Translations under genes and position numbers: made by a program | Source of the DNA: REEB85 sp018971455 | GTDB lineage: Bacteria; Pseudomonadota; Alphaproteobacteria; Acetobacterales; Acetobacteraceae | DNA length: 45,371 bases | NCBI GenBank assembly: GCA_028871195.1 | Contig: JAGWNT010000021.1 | Location: 1-45,371, forward strand | Direction: 5' to 3' | The notes under the pieces: model-generated | Database searches by the model: none | What the model was told of the DNA's origin: nothing | What the model saw: the letters and a program-made list of their open reading frames with translations, nothing else | Shown: one piece after another, positions 7,807 to 16,054 of the stretch | How the letters are laid out: every line of letters starts with the position of its first letter | Numbering within the stretch: position 1 is the stretch's first letter

Positions 7807-8256
7807 ATGCCTCACGGTTTCGCGATCGGCAAAGTTTCGGAGGCGAGCGGGGTCAAAGTGCCGACTATCCGCTATTATGAGGAGATAGGTCTCCTGCCGG
7901 CAGCCATGCGCACGCATGGAAACCGTCGCCTCTATGATGACGGGGACGTGAGCCGCCTTGCCTTCATCCGGCATGCTCGCGAGCTGGGCTTCGAACTCGA
8001 CGCCATCCGGACTCTGCTCAGCCTGCAGGACGAACCAGATCACTCCTGCGAGACTGCCGACGCCATTGCCAAGGCCCGACTCGGCGAAGTGCGCAGGAGA
8101 ATTGCCAGTCTCAGGGTGCTGGAGGCGGAACTGCAGCGGATGGTCGACGGCTGCTCACATAGGCGGGTGGAGACGTGCAGGGTTATCGAAGTGCTGGCCA
8201 ACCATAGCGAGTGCAAATTTCACGACAGTCCCGTCTCAACCCGACAGGCCAGCTAG
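7807..8256 (+). CDS. cadR: MerR-family metal-responsive regulator (CadR/ZntR/PbrR type)
   Basis: The 149-residue protein opens with the MerR helix-turn-helix (GKVSEASGVKVPTIRYYEEIGLLP, residues 8-31), then a wing and a long dimerisation helix. Candidate metal ligands are Cys81 (DHSCETA), Cys116, Cys124 and Cys136, with nearby His118, His133 and His139. This is the pattern of the Zn/Cd/Pb branch, which places one Cys before the dimer helix and others in a C-terminal loop. It is divergent from zntA and shares the promoter region, so it is expected to activate zntA when metal is bound. Which metal it prefers cannot be read from the sequence. Confidence 0.92.
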   Translation: MPHGFAIGKVSEASGVKVPTIRYYEEIGLLPAAMRTHGNRRLYDDGDVSRLAFIRHARELGFELDAIRTLLSLQDEPDHSCETADAIAKARLGEVRRRIASLRVLEAELQRMVDGCSHRRVETCRVIEVLANHSECKFHDSPVSTRQAS

Positions 8257-8316
8257 ACCCGCGTGAGGGTGTCGTACCTGTTACACGGGCCAGGGACAAT
8301 GCGATTGAGGTTGGAA

Positions 8317-8652
8317 TCAAGCCGCCTCACGAGCAACTGCGCGATAGAGGCCATAGCCAACCTTAATGATCAGGCCCTCGTCGCACATGCGGGCCAGATA
8401 GCAGCGGGGAACACCGATGTCCGTTAGTTCGCGCGTTCGAACAGTACCACGTTTGAGAGCGAGCGCGATGGCGCGATCCCTCAACGACGGCTTTCGGCCC
8501 CCCGCTAGTCGTATTGCTTCGGCGCGGTCCCGGTCACGCTTGCGGATTTTGGGTGCTTCCGGCGTAGCGTTGGGTCGCGGTATCGAGTATTCGTAATTCG
8601 CGTCTTCGCCGATCCCGGGGAGCCACTTCCGGCACCAAAGCTTCGGATACAT
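8317..8652 (-). CDS. Protein with AbiEi-like winged-helix domain
   Basis: The last ~45 of 111 residues (RDRAIALALKRGTVRTRELTDIG, then VPRCYLARMCDEGLIIKVGYGLYRAV) match the N-terminal winged-helix type found in AbiEi antitoxins of type IV toxin-antitoxin systems (AbiEi_4-like). The first ~60 residues are basic and unrecognised. No AbiEii-type nucleotidyltransferase toxin lies beside it, so it may be an orphan regulator. The start is uncertain: another frame (8534-8746) on the same strand overlaps its 5' part and looks equally coding, so the two may be pieces of one frameshifted gene. Confidence 0.6.
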   Translation of the reverse strand: MYPKLWCRKWLPGIGEDANYEYSIPRPNATPEAPKIRKRDRDRAEAIRLAGGRKPSLRDRAIALALKRGTVRTRELTDIGVPRCYLARMCDEGLIIKVGYGLYRAVAREAA

Positions 8653-8746
8653 CGTCCGATTTGCACGCCATCACCGCCGTTTCTACTACGAAGTGCCGCA
8701 GAGTATTCCAATCCACGCTGTCTATCGGCTTGTATCGCTTTGCCAT
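8534..8746 (-). CDS. Small protein or 5' part of a frameshifted AbiEi-like gene
   Basis: This 70-residue frame begins MAKRYKPIDSVDWNTLRHF and continues VVETAVMACKSDDVSEALVP before becoming arginine-rich. It overlaps the start of the AbiEi-like gene in another frame. The first ~37 residues look like a genuine folded N-terminus, while the rest looks like out-of-frame sequence. I favour a frameshift near 8640 that splits an original gene of about 145 residues. I do not recognise a family for the N-terminal piece. Confidence 0.35.
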   Translation of the reverse strand: MAKRYKPIDSVDWNTLRHFVVETAVMACKSDDVSEALVPEVAPRDRRRRELRILDTATQRYAGSTQNPQA

Positions 8747-8761
8747 TGTAAGGAGCAAGCG

Positions 8762-9061
8762 ATGAGCCGCCCTGACGCCCCTTTAACTCGACGCACTATC
8801 CGACGGCACCAACTCCGCGAAATCGTCCCTCTCGCCGACACGACCATCTACGATATGGAGCAACGTGGTGAGTTCCCACAACGCTTCTATCTGACGTCAC
8901 GATGCGTCGTTTGGGATCTCGCTGAAGTCGAGGCTTGGGTCGACGAGCGACGCCAAGCCTCAAGAGCCAAAGCTATCAATCGTGCTCCGTCTCCTGATGT
9001 GCATCAGCGGAAGACCCGGCCCGTCAAACACTGGGCTCCAACTCCAACACATCCATCGTAG
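8762..9061 (+). CDS. AlpA-family phage/island regulatory protein
   Basis: ATG 8762 is preceded by AAGGAG with a 7-nt gap, which settles the start; the same frame is open further upstream but lacks a binding site. The 99 residues contain the AlpA/excisionase winged-helix pattern: LREIVPLADTTIYDMEQRGEFP, then RFYLTSRCVVWDLAEVEAWVDER. AlpA-like proteins accompany P4-type integrases and act as activators or excisionases. Its 3' end overlaps the 3' end of the convergent integrase gene by 38 nt. A role in excision of this island, perhaps by binding the repeats upstream of the integrase, is inferred. Confidence 0.8.
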   Translation: MSRPDAPLTRRTIRRHQLREIVPLADTTIYDMEQRGEFPQRFYLTSRCVVWDLAEVEAWVDERRQASRAKAINRAPSPDVHQRKTRPVKHWAPTPTHPS

Positions 9062-10280
9062 GCGGGAGCAGCGTTGGTATGTACTTTCTTCCTCCACTCC
9101 AGGCGTCCACCAGGTTGGACCACTCCTGCATCATGTGGCGGCGCTGATGTTCGTACTCCGCTTTATTATAGATCCCGCGCGACGACCGTCCATCTTCATG
9201 CGCCAAGCACTTTTCGATCCAGTCGCTATTGAAACCCAGCTCGTTTAGCAGTGTCGAGCCGGTACGCCGTAGATCGTGAACCGTGAACGGCTCCAGCGGT
9301 AATCCCTCCTTTTTCGCCCGAACGACGACCGCAGTCGTGATGCGATTGAATGTGGCCCGCGACATCGGCGCGTCCGCATCGTAGCGAGACGGCAGGACAT
9401 ATCGCGAATTGCCCGCACACGTCTTCAAGGCGACGAAGATATCGATGGCTTGCTGCGACAGATAAACGTTGTGCGCTTTCGAGCGCTTCATCCTTTCCTT
9501 GGGGATCGACCAGACGGCATTTTCAAAGTCGACCTCGTCCCAGATGGCGTCCTGCAGCTCACTCTTTCGCACCATTGTCAGCAAGAAAAGCTTCATCCCA
9601 AGCCGAATGGTTGGAAGCGTCGGCACGTGTTCAAGCTGGCCAAGCATGACGCGAATCTCAGTGGGCGAAAGGGATCGATCTTTGGGAACGAAGGTGGCGA
9701 TCGAGGCCGGCCCAACATCGTCAGCCGGATTGGGGACCTTCTCCCCGTGCAGAATCGCAAAAGCAAAAACGAGCTTGACGATATCGCGGACGTGAACGGC
9801 CGTGGCCGGCGCGCCCCTCTCCTTCACCTTGGCGCACATTGCGCGAAGATCGTCAGGTGTGATCTCGGTCAGCAAGCGATTGCGAAACGTCGGAAGGATG
9901 TCGCGCTCATAAATGGAACGACGCATCGCGCGCGTGCTGTCCGCCATGCGAGCTTCCTGAAACCATCTCTCACCGAACTCCCCGAAGCGCTTCGCCTCCT
10001 TCAATCGACGCTTTTCGTGCTGCTTCTCCTGGGCGGGAGACCGCCCCTCCTGAATCGCTCGCTTGGCATCGATCAGCTTCTCGCGGGCACGCGCCAGCGA
10101 CAGCCCCTCCGGCCCGTACCGTCCGAGCGTGATAGTTTCTCGGCGGCCGTTGAGACGATAGTCGTGGCGGAACACGATCGCGCCTGAAGGCTGGACGACG
10201 ACGTACATACCGTCACGGTCCGTCACCTTGTAAAGTTTCTTCTGAGGTTTCAACGCCTTAATGGCCGTATCGGTCAGCAC
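9024..10280 (-). CDS. int: P4-type tyrosine integrase
   Basis: The protein has 418 residues if translation starts at GTG 10280, which has GGAGG six nt upstream; a longer frame to 10487 has no such signal and adds non-conserved sequence. The N-terminal arm-binding domain (DUF4102 type) reads LTDTAIKALKPQKKLYKV, then DGMYVVVQPSGA. It is followed by a core-binding domain and a catalytic domain with Arg in TMVRKSELQDAIWDEVDF, HDLRRTG (HxxR), the later His in CLAHEDGRSS and the nucleophile Tyr in YNKAEY. All catalytic residues are present, so the enzyme is probably active. It is transcribed away from guaA, with the presumed attachment site 320 nt behind its start. Confidence 0.93.
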   Translation of the reverse strand: MLTDTAIKALKPQKKLYKVTDRDGMYVVVQPSGAIVFRHDYRLNGRRETITLGRYGPEGLSLARAREKLIDAKRAIQEGRSPAQEKQHEKRRLKEAKRFGEFGERWFQEARMADSTRAMRRSIYERDILPTFRNRLLTEITPDDLRAMCAKVKERGAPATAVHVRDIVKLVFAFAILHGEKVPNPADDVGPASIATFVPKDRSLSPTEIRVMLGQLEHVPTLPTIRLGMKLFLLTMVRKSELQDAIWDEVDFENAVWSIPKERMKRSKAHNVYLSQQAIDIFVALKTCAGNSRYVLPSRYDADAPMSRATFNRITTAVVVRAKKEGLPLEPFTVHDLRRTGSTLLNELGFNSDWIEKCLAHEDGRSSRGIYNKAEYEHQRRHMMQEWSNLVDAWSGGRKYIPTLLPPTMDVLELEPSV

Positions 10281-10486
10281 AACCCACCTCCAAAATCGAC
10301 ACAAAACGCGGAGAGCAGCGCCAACTATACCGTCATGGCAAAAACAGCCACGTTGGATCGGGCTTTTTTTATTCGATATCAATCGCTTAAACGAAAGAAA
10401 TATACCGTCAGCGGCTCTCATGCCCCTGACGGTATCGCGATTTTCAATGACGAACAAGATGCCCCATACCGTCGGGCATACCGTCA
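10206..10486. repeat. Repeated ATACCGTCA motif, candidate integrase arm-type or excisionase sites
   Basis: Near-identical 10-nt motifs YATACCGTCA occur at 10206-10215 (inside int), 10326-10335, 10401-10410, 10465-10474 (last base changed) and 10477-10486. An inverted 9-nt copy, TGACGGTAT, lies at 10427-10435. Iterated short sites between an integrase gene and the attachment core are typical arm-type Int/Xis binding sites. Confidence 0.65.
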
Positions 10487-10599
10487 TAACGAGCCGATAC
10501 CCCTCGATAGATGTCGATAGTCACCGAACGGTTTATTGTGCGAATTCAGTGGCTTGTATCGTACCGTGGCGTAATTTCGGATACGCCCGGATGGGGTAA
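10281..10599. other. Non-coding region between integrase and guaA
   Basis: This AT-richer stretch of about 320 nt contains the ATACCGTCA repeats and probably the integrase promoter. Short open frames on the plus strand (for example 10335-10520) show no family signature or ribosome-binding site and are not called. No tRNA or terminator was recognised. Confidence 0.6.
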
Positions 10600-10625
10600 A
10601 ATCATTCCCACTCGATGGTCCCCGG
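10600..10625. other. Probable attachment site (attR) at the guaA 3' end
   Basis: The last codons of guaA (GTIEWE and stop) occupy the sequence around AATCATTCCCACTCGATGG. Islands at this locus recombine within these codons and leave the gene intact. The core and its other copy cannot be defined here because the left end of the island lies outside the window. Confidence 0.5.
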
Positions 10626-12179
10626 CGGCTTGCTCGTGATGTCGTAGGTCACCCGGTTGATTCCGCGCACTTCATTGACGATCCGCCCGGCGACGCGGGT
10701 GAGGAAGCTCATGTCGAAGGGATAGATCTCCGCCGTCATTCCGTCGGTGCTGGTTACCGCCCGCAGCGCGCACGCCATGTCATAGGTCCGCCCGTCGCCC
10801 ATCACGCCGACGCTGCGCACCGGCAGCAGCACCACAAAGGCCTGCCAGATCGCGTCATACAGCCCCGCGGCACGGATCTCCTCGAGATAGATCGTGTCCG
10901 CCCGCCGCAGCAGATCGAGCTTGGCGCGGGTGATCGCGCCGGGAATACGGATCGCGAGCCCCGGCCCCGGGAAGGGATGGCGGCCGACGATCGCCTCGGG
11001 GATGTCTAGTTCGCGGCCGAGCTTGCGCACCTCGTCCTTGAACAGCTCACGAAGCGGCTCGACGAGCTTCATGCGCATCCGCTCGGGGAGTCCGCCGACA
11101 TTGTGGTGGCTTTTGATCGTCACGCTCGGCCCGCCCGTGAAGCTCACGCTCTCGATCACGTCCGGATACAGCGTGCCCTGGGCGAGGAAATCGGCGCCAC
11201 CCAGTTTCGCGGCCTCCTCCTCGAACACCTCGATGAACAGCCGCCCGATGGTCTTGCGCTTGATCTCCGGGTCCGCCACGCCATCCAGCGCATCGAGAAA
11301 CATCGCCGAGGCATCGCGATGGACCAGCCGGATGTTGAAGCGGTCGCGGAAGGTGCGCACCACCTCCTCGGCCTCGCCGGCGCGCAGCAGGCCATGATCG
11401 ACGAAGATGCAGGTCAGCTGGGCGCCGATGGCCTGGTGGATCAGCACCGCCGCCACCGAGGAATCGACCCCGCCGGACAGGCCGCAGATCACCCGCCCCT
11501 GCCCGACCTGGGCGCGGATCTTCTCGATCTCCGCCTCGCGGAACCCCCCCATGGTCCAGTCGCCCCGGCAGCCGGCAACCTCGTGGGCAAAGCTGGCCAG
11601 CAACCGGGCCCCGTGCGGGGTGTGCACCACCTCGGGGTGGAACATCAGGCCGTAGAATTTCCGCGCATCGTCGGCGAAAGCGGCAAACGGCGCGCCCTCG
11701 GAGGTGGCGACCACGCGAAACCCCGGCGGCAGACGGGTCACCCGATCGCCATGGCTCATCCACACCTGCTCGCGCGCGCCGACAGACCAGACGTCGCGGA
11801 ACAGCGCGCATGGCTCAAGCACATCGACGAAGGCGCGGCCGAACTCGCGGTGGTCCGACTGCGCGACCCTGCCGCCCAGCTGCTCGCACATGGTCATCTG
11901 GCCGTAGCAGATGCCCAGCACCGGCACGCCAAGCTCGAAGACCAGTTGTGGCGCGCGCGGGGAATTGCCCTCCGGCACGCTGGCCGGCCCGCCGGAAAGG
12001 ATGATCCCGCGGGGAGCAAAGGCGGTGATGCGCGCAGGGTCGGCGCTGTACGGCCAGATCTCGCAATAGACCCCGCTCTCGCGCAGGCGCCGGGCGATCA
12101 GCTGCGTCACTTGGCTGCCGAAATCGAGGATCAGGATGCGGTCGGCACCGGGCGCGGGCGGGATGGAGGTTGCGGTCAT
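10602..12179 (-). CDS. guaA: GMP synthase (glutamine-hydrolysing)
   Basis: The 525-residue enzyme converts XMP to GMP in the cytoplasm using glutamine and ATP. The N-terminal glutamine amidotransferase domain has the nucleophile Cys in GVPVLGICYGQM and the His/Glu pair in LMFHPEVVHT. The ATP-pyrophosphatase P-loop is SGGVDSSVAA, followed by the dimerisation domain with HPFPGPGLAIR and the canonical C-terminus PPGTIEWE. The length is normal for the family. Its 3' end marks the island boundary, and the C-terminus is intact despite the insertion. Confidence 0.97.
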   Translation of the reverse strand: MTATSIPPAPGADRILILDFGSQVTQLIARRLRESGVYCEIWPYSADPARITAFAPRGIILSGGPASVPEGNSPRAPQLVFELGVPVLGICYGQMTMCEQLGGRVAQSDHREFGRAFVDVLEPCALFRDVWSVGAREQVWMSHGDRVTRLPPGFRVVATSEGAPFAAFADDARKFYGLMFHPEVVHTPHGARLLASFAHEVAGCRGDWTMGGFREAEIEKIRAQVGQGRVICGLSGGVDSSVAAVLIHQAIGAQLTCIFVDHGLLRAGEAEEVVRTFRDRFNIRLVHRDASAMFLDALDGVADPEIKRKTIGRLFIEVFEEEAAKLGGADFLAQGTLYPDVIESVSFTGGPSVTIKSHHNVGGLPERMRMKLVEPLRELFKDEVRKLGRELDIPEAIVGRHPFPGPGLAIRIPGAITRAKLDLLRRADTIYLEEIRAAGLYDAIWQAFVVLLPVRSVGVMGDGRTYDMACALRAVTSTDGMTAEIYPFDMSFLTRVAGRIVNEVRGINRVTYDITSKPPGTIEWE

Positions 12180-12292
12180 CGGTGGGGCACCTGTTCAGGC
12201 AGTGGCGGTGCAGGCTCTTGCAGCATGCCCGGCCGCCCGCCGCAAGGCAGGAAAGCGCAGGGCTGGATATCGGCCCGCCGGGAGAGCCCCGC

Positions 12293-12853
12293 TCAGGACG
12301 CCGAGGAGGTCGCCTGCGCCAGCCTTGCGATGGGCGACCAGACATAGGCAGTCTGCCCCACCGCCTGGCCCGCCACCTGGATGGTCGATTCCGCCGCGGC
12401 CCGCCCCCCGAGGCGCTCATAGAACCAGCGGCTCGGGTTGTCGCGCAGCACCCACAGGAACGCGGACGCGCAGCCCGCCTCGGCCAGATGCCCCGCCGCA
12501 CAGTGCATGAGGCGCCGGCCTATCCCCCGCTCGCGCCAGTCATCGAGCACATAAAGCGTCTCGATCTCGCCCTCCGCCAGCCGCGCCTCCGAGCGCGCCG
12601 GAGCGCCGGTGACGAAACCGACCACCAGCGGCACCCCGCCGCGAGACCCGAGATCGAAGCCCGAGGCGATCGCCACATGCACCCCGGCACCGGCCCGGAT
12701 CGCCCGCTCGTAGTGGGCGGCATGGCGCGAGAGGGACAGGCCGGCGAGGTACTCATCGGGCAGAATGCCCGGATAGGCGCTGCGCCAGGCCGCCACATGA
12801 ACCGCTCCGATGGACACCGCATCCGCAATCCGGGCGCGGCGCAGGGTGATCAC
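12293..12853 (-). CDS. GNAT-family N-acetyltransferase
   Basis: The 186-residue protein has a GNAT fold: an N-terminal strand-helix (ITLRRARIADAVSIGAVHVAAWRSAYPG), a central strand ending ETLYVLDDW, the acetyl-CoA loop RERGIGRRLM and a C-terminal NPSRWFYERLGGR motif. The substrate is unknown; the family acetylates small amines or protein N-termini. The start is GTG at 12853, overlapping the rsmB stop as GTGA, so it is translated from the rsmB message. Longer frames upstream are rsmB in another frame. Between it and guaA are about 110 nt without an evident gene. Confidence 0.88.
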   Translation of the reverse strand: MITLRRARIADAVSIGAVHVAAWRSAYPGILPDEYLAGLSLSRHAAHYERAIRAGAGVHVAIASGFDLGSRGGVPLVVGFVTGAPARSEARLAEGEIETLYVLDDWRERGIGRRLMHCAAGHLAEAGCASAFLWVLRDNPSRWFYERLGGRAAAESTIQVAGQAVGQTAYVWSPIARLAQATSSAS

Positions 12854-14145
12854 CCCACCCGCTCCAGCACCGCGGCAAAGAACCCGTCCGTGCCGTGGGC
12901 GCGCGGCGTCAGCGCCAGGTACGGACCGTCCCCGGGCACCGGCGCCGCCAGATGCCAGGCGCGGGCCAGCGGCACGACGGCAAATTCCGGATGGGCGGCG
13001 AGGAAGCGTTCCACCTGCGCCTCGTTCTCCTCGGTGAGCAACGAACAGGTAGCGTACACCACCCGGCCGCCCTTGCGCACCAATCTTGCCGCCTGGGCGA
13101 GAATGGCGCCCTGCTTTTCCACCAGCTCGCTCAGATCGCGCTCGGCCAGACGCTGGCGCGCATCGGGGTTGCGCCGCCAGGTGCCCGTGCCCGTGCAGGG
13201 CGCATCGACCAGCACCCGGTCGAAGGTGCCGGCGCGGCGCTTGGCCCATTTGTCGCCGGGCTCGACCAGATGCCGCTCGACATTGTGCACCCCCGCCCGG
13301 CGCAGGCGGCGCACCGCCCCCTCCAGCCGCGGGGCGGAGACGTCGCAGGCCACGACATGGCCGCGATTCTGCATGCTCATCGCCAGCGCCAGGGTCTTGC
13401 CGCCGGCCCCGGCGCACCAATCCACCACCCGCATCTCCGGCAGCGCGCCGACCAGGGCGGCGACCAGCTGGCTGCCCTCGTCCTGAATTTCGACCAGGCC
13501 GGTCTGGAAGGCCTTCCCGGTGGTCACCGGCCGCCGGCCAGCGACCCGCAGCCCCCAGGGCGAAAGCGGCATCGGCACTGCCTCGATGCCCTCCGCCGCC
13601 AGCGCCGCCTGCGCCTCCACGAGCGTGCCCTTCAGCAGGTTGACCCGCAGATCGAGCGGCGCCTCGCTCTCCATGGCCGCAATTTCGGCGTTGAGCGCGT
13701 GGCCGAAGCGCGCCCGCAGCAGCGGCAGGATCCAGTCCGGCAGCTCGAGTTTCACCGCCTGCGGCATTTTGGGATGGGTGAGGGTGTGGCCCTCAAGCTC
13801 GGCCAGCGCCGCCTGCTCGGCGGCCGACAATTTGGTCGGCCCGTACTGGCCGCCGGAAAAGCTCTGGACGAGCCCGCCGACCACCCAGCCATCCAGCATC
13901 AGCGAGGCCGCCACCAGCAGCCGCGGATTGACGGGCAGCTCAGCGCGCTCCAGCCACCAGGCCAGCCGCCGCCGCCCGCGGATGACTGCCCAGCAGCGGT
14001 CGGAGACGGCGCGCCGGTCGCCCGAGCCAATATAGCGGCGCTCGCGAAAGAACAGGTTGGCCACAGCGTCGGCCGGCTTGCGCGGCGCCGCCTCGATGGC
14101 GGCGACCAGTTCGATGACCGCGCTGATGCGCGCCGACGGGGTCAC
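12850..14145 (-). CDS. rsmB: 16S rRNA m5C967-type methyltransferase RsmB
   Basis: The protein has 431 residues from GTG 14145. I chose this start because family members typically begin with a TPxARxxAxIEL-type motif, seen here as VTPSARISAVIELV; an in-frame ATG at 14217 would add 24 unconserved residues. The N-terminal helical RNA-binding part is followed by a SAM-dependent RNA m5C methyltransferase domain with VDWCAGAGGKTLALA (SAM motif I), DAPCTGTGTWRRNPD (motif IV Cys) and YATCSLLTEENE (motif VI catalytic Cys). It methylates cytosine in 16S rRNA. tRNA-Thr lies about 80 nt upstream on the same strand and may share the transcript; the acetyltransferase gene follows with a 4-nt overlap. Confidence 0.9.
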   Translation of the reverse strand: MTPSARISAVIELVAAIEAAPRKPADAVANLFFRERRYIGSGDRRAVSDRCWAVIRGRRRLAWWLERAELPVNPRLLVAASLMLDGWVVGGLVQSFSGGQYGPTKLSAAEQAALAELEGHTLTHPKMPQAVKLELPDWILPLLRARFGHALNAEIAAMESEAPLDLRVNLLKGTLVEAQAALAAEGIEAVPMPLSPWGLRVAGRRPVTTGKAFQTGLVEIQDEGSQLVAALVGALPEMRVVDWCAGAGGKTLALAMSMQNRGHVVACDVSAPRLEGAVRRLRRAGVHNVERHLVEPGDKWAKRRAGTFDRVLVDAPCTGTGTWRRNPDARQRLAERDLSELVEKQGAILAQAARLVRKGGRVVYATCSLLTEENEAQVERFLAAHPEFAVVPLARAWHLAAPVPGDGPYLALTPRAHGTDGFFAAVLERVG

Positions 14146-14225
14146 GCGCCAGGGGCTTCCGGCTTGGCTTGATACGCCGGCGAAATCGCTGTCGGGCAAG
14201 GCATCGGCTGTCTCCATGGGCGAAT

Positions 14226-14300
<75 letters not shown>

Positions 14301-14396
14301 CCCGGGGATCGTCGGTGCAGGCCGCCTGATACCACCAGCTTCCCGCCCGGCAAAGCCGGCGGCAACTCGTTCCTCGAATGACCTGAGTTTCACCCG

Positions 14397-14423
14397 CGCG
14401 CCACGACGATGTCGGGTGGCGCG
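14397..14423. other. Inverted repeat upstream of the DegP/Q protease gene
   Basis: CGCGCCACGAC (14397-14407) can pair with GTCG-gg-TGGCGCG (14411-14423) across a GAT loop, giving an 11-bp stem with a two-base bulge. It lies about 85 nt before the protease start codon, in the likely promoter or 5' leader. No T-run follows, so it is not a standard terminator. Confidence 0.35.
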
Positions 14424-14505
14424 TCGCAGATTGGCGGCATGGATGCAGCGGCGCGCGCCGCCGTCCCGACCGTCACCCAGACTGAGCAACCGGAGAGTGC
14501 AGAGC

Positions 14506-15996
14506 ATGACCGACATTTCAACGAACGCGCACGGCGCGGGCTGGCGCCGCGGCCTCGCGGTGCTGCTGCTCGGCGGCACCGCCATCGCTGGATTTGCCGC
14601 CTTCCAGGGCCGCGTGCTGGCCGCGGCTCCCGTCAACGCGCCGCCCGCCGCCGCACCCGCCGGCACGGCCATCGTGCCCGATTTCGCCGATCTCGTCGCG
14701 CGCGTGAAGCCTGCCGTGGTCTCCATCACCACCCACCTCAAGCCCGACGCGGCGGCCCAGGAGCAAGGCATCCCCACCCCGTTCGGCATGCTGCGGCCGA
14801 GCCATCCGCAGGCCGTCGAGGCGCGCGGGTCCGGCTTCATCATCAATGCCAACGGGACCGTCGTCACGAACAACCACGTCGTCAAGGGCGCTGCCACCGT
14901 CTCGGTGATTCTCGATGACGGCACGCGCCTGCCGGCCCGTGTCATCGGCACCGATCCGCGGACCGATCTTGCCGTGCTCAAGATCGATGCCGGCCACCCC
15001 CTGCCCTACGTGGCGCTGGGCGATTCCAACGCGGTGCGCCCCGGCCAGTGGGTAGTGGCCATGGGCAATCCCTTCGGGCTGGGCGGCACCGTCACCGCCG
15101 GTATCGTCTCGGCGCGCGGCCGCAATATCGGCGAGGGCCCGTATGACAGCTTCATTCAGGTCGACGCCCCCATCAACCAGGGCAATTCGGGCGGTCCGCT
15201 CTTCACGCAGACCGGCCAGGTGATCGGCATCAACACCGCCATCATCTCGCCCTCGGGCGGCAGCGTCGGCATCGGTTTCGCCATTCCGTCCGAAATGATC
15301 AAATCCGTGGTGGCGCAGCTGGAGGCCAGCGGGCACGTCACCCGCGGCTATCTCGGCGTCGAGACGCAGCCGGTCAACGCCGCCATCGCCTCCGCTCTGA
15401 ACCTGCCCAAGGCCCAGAGCAACGTCCGCCCCGGGCACGACGGGGCCCTGGTGGCCTCGGTGCAGCCCGATTCGCCGGCGGCCAAGGCCGGATTGCAGCC
15501 GGGCGACATCATCCAGGCGGTGGACGGCAAGCCGATCGGCACGCCGCGCGATCTGGCCATCGACATCGCCGACATGAAGCCGGGCAGCCCGGCCAAGCTC
15601 GCCGTGGTGCGCGATGGCACGCCACGCCATGTCGATGTGGTGGTGGCGACCCTGCCGGGCGAGAAAGTCGCCAGCGCGAAACCGGCGGCGGACAAGGCGC
15701 GGGTCGGCCTCGCCCTGGCGCCGCTCTCGCCGAATATCCGCAGCCAGCTCTCTCTGCCGGACGGCACCAGCGGTGCCGTGGTTGCCGACGTCCAGCAGGG
15801 CTCGCCGGCCGCCCAGGCCGGTATCCAGCAGGGCGATGTGATCGTGGGGGTCGGCAACAAGACGGTGCACTCGGTGGAGCAGGCCACCAGCGCCATCCGC
15901 TCGGCCGAGGCCGGCAAATCGCTGGCGCTGCGCATCCTGCGCAACGGCCACGCCGCCTTCGTCGCCATCGACCTAAGCGGCGCCAACGCCGGCTGA
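14506..15996 (+). CDS. Periplasmic serine protease of the DegP/DegQ (HtrA) family
   Basis: The protein has 496 residues from ATG 14506, which gives a clean N-terminal membrane or signal segment (GLAVLLLGGTAIAGFAAF, about 16-33); the longer frame from 14416 adds a basic leader without support. The trypsin-like domain has the triad His124 (TNNHVV), Asp154 (RTDLAVLK) and Ser228 (GNSGGPL). Two PDZ domains follow, around residues 290-390 and 400-490, each with the typical AGLQPGDII or AGIQQGDVI loop. It degrades or refolds misfolded envelope proteins. It appears monocistronic, with a strong terminator just after its stop. Confidence 0.95.
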   Translation: MTDISTNAHGAGWRRGLAVLLLGGTAIAGFAAFQGRVLAAAPVNAPPAAAPAGTAIVPDFADLVARVKPAVVSITTHLKPDAAAQEQGIPTPFGMLRPSHPQAVEARGSGFIINANGTVVTNNHVVKGAATVSVILDDGTRLPARVIGTDPRTDLAVLKIDAGHPLPYVALGDSNAVRPGQWVVAMGNPFGLGGTVTAGIVSARGRNIGEGPYDSFIQVDAPINQGNSGGPLFTQTGQVIGINTAIISPSGGSVGIGFAIPSEMIKSVVAQLEASGHVTRGYLGVETQPVNAAIASALNLPKAQSNVRPGHDGALVASVQPDSPAAKAGLQPGDIIQAVDGKPIGTPRDLAIDIADMKPGSPAKLAVVRDGTPRHVDVVVATLPGEKVASAKPAADKARVGLALAPLSPNIRSQLSLPDGTSGAVVADVQQGSPAAQAGIQQGDVIVGVGNKTVHSVEQATSAIRSAEAGKSLALRILRNGHAAFVAIDLSGANAG

Positions 15997-16008
15997 CGAT
16001 GGCCGGGA

Positions 16009-16048
16009 CCCAGCCGCCGGCATGTGTCCGGCGGCTGGGTTGCTTTGT
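16009..16048 (+). terminator. Intrinsic terminator after the DegP/Q protease
   Basis: A perfect 12-bp stem, CCCAGCCGCCGG (16009-16020) with CCGGCGGCTGGG (16028-16039), encloses a 7-nt loop and is followed by TTGCTTTGT. It begins 12 nt past the protease stop and could also serve the convergent small gene. Confidence 0.85.
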
Positions 16049-16054
16049 CTATCC

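Larger units (their letters stand above)
1..10601. mobile_element. Genomic island integrated at the 3' end of guaA (right part only)
   Basis: A tyrosine integrase gene (9024-10280) lies next to the 3' end of guaA, and repeated ATACCGTCA motifs lie in and just upstream of it. The cargo to its left is metal-resistance genes, an RND-pump scar and an AlpA-like regulator. By eye this block is clearly less GC-rich than the sequence right of 10602. The 3' end of guaA is an established insertion site for integrase-carrying islands. The left end and the second attachment copy are not in the window: I saw no second copy of the guaA-end sequence between 1 and 10600. The exact right boundary is inferred. 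Confidence 0.75.

Noticed and set aside
7741..8043. N-terminal extension of ZntA to 8043
   Set aside because: It would run through cadR on the opposite strand and past a good MerR promoter; ATG 7740 has a strong ribosome-binding site and the HMA domain begins there.
10335..10520. Small plus-strand frame upstream of the integrase
   Set aside because: No ribosome-binding site or family signature; it covers the repeated ATACCGTCA sites, which better explain the region.
14518..15951. A 477-residue minus-strand frame opposite the DegP/Q gene
   Set aside because: Antisense shadow; the plus-strand protein has a complete catalytic triad and PDZ domains.
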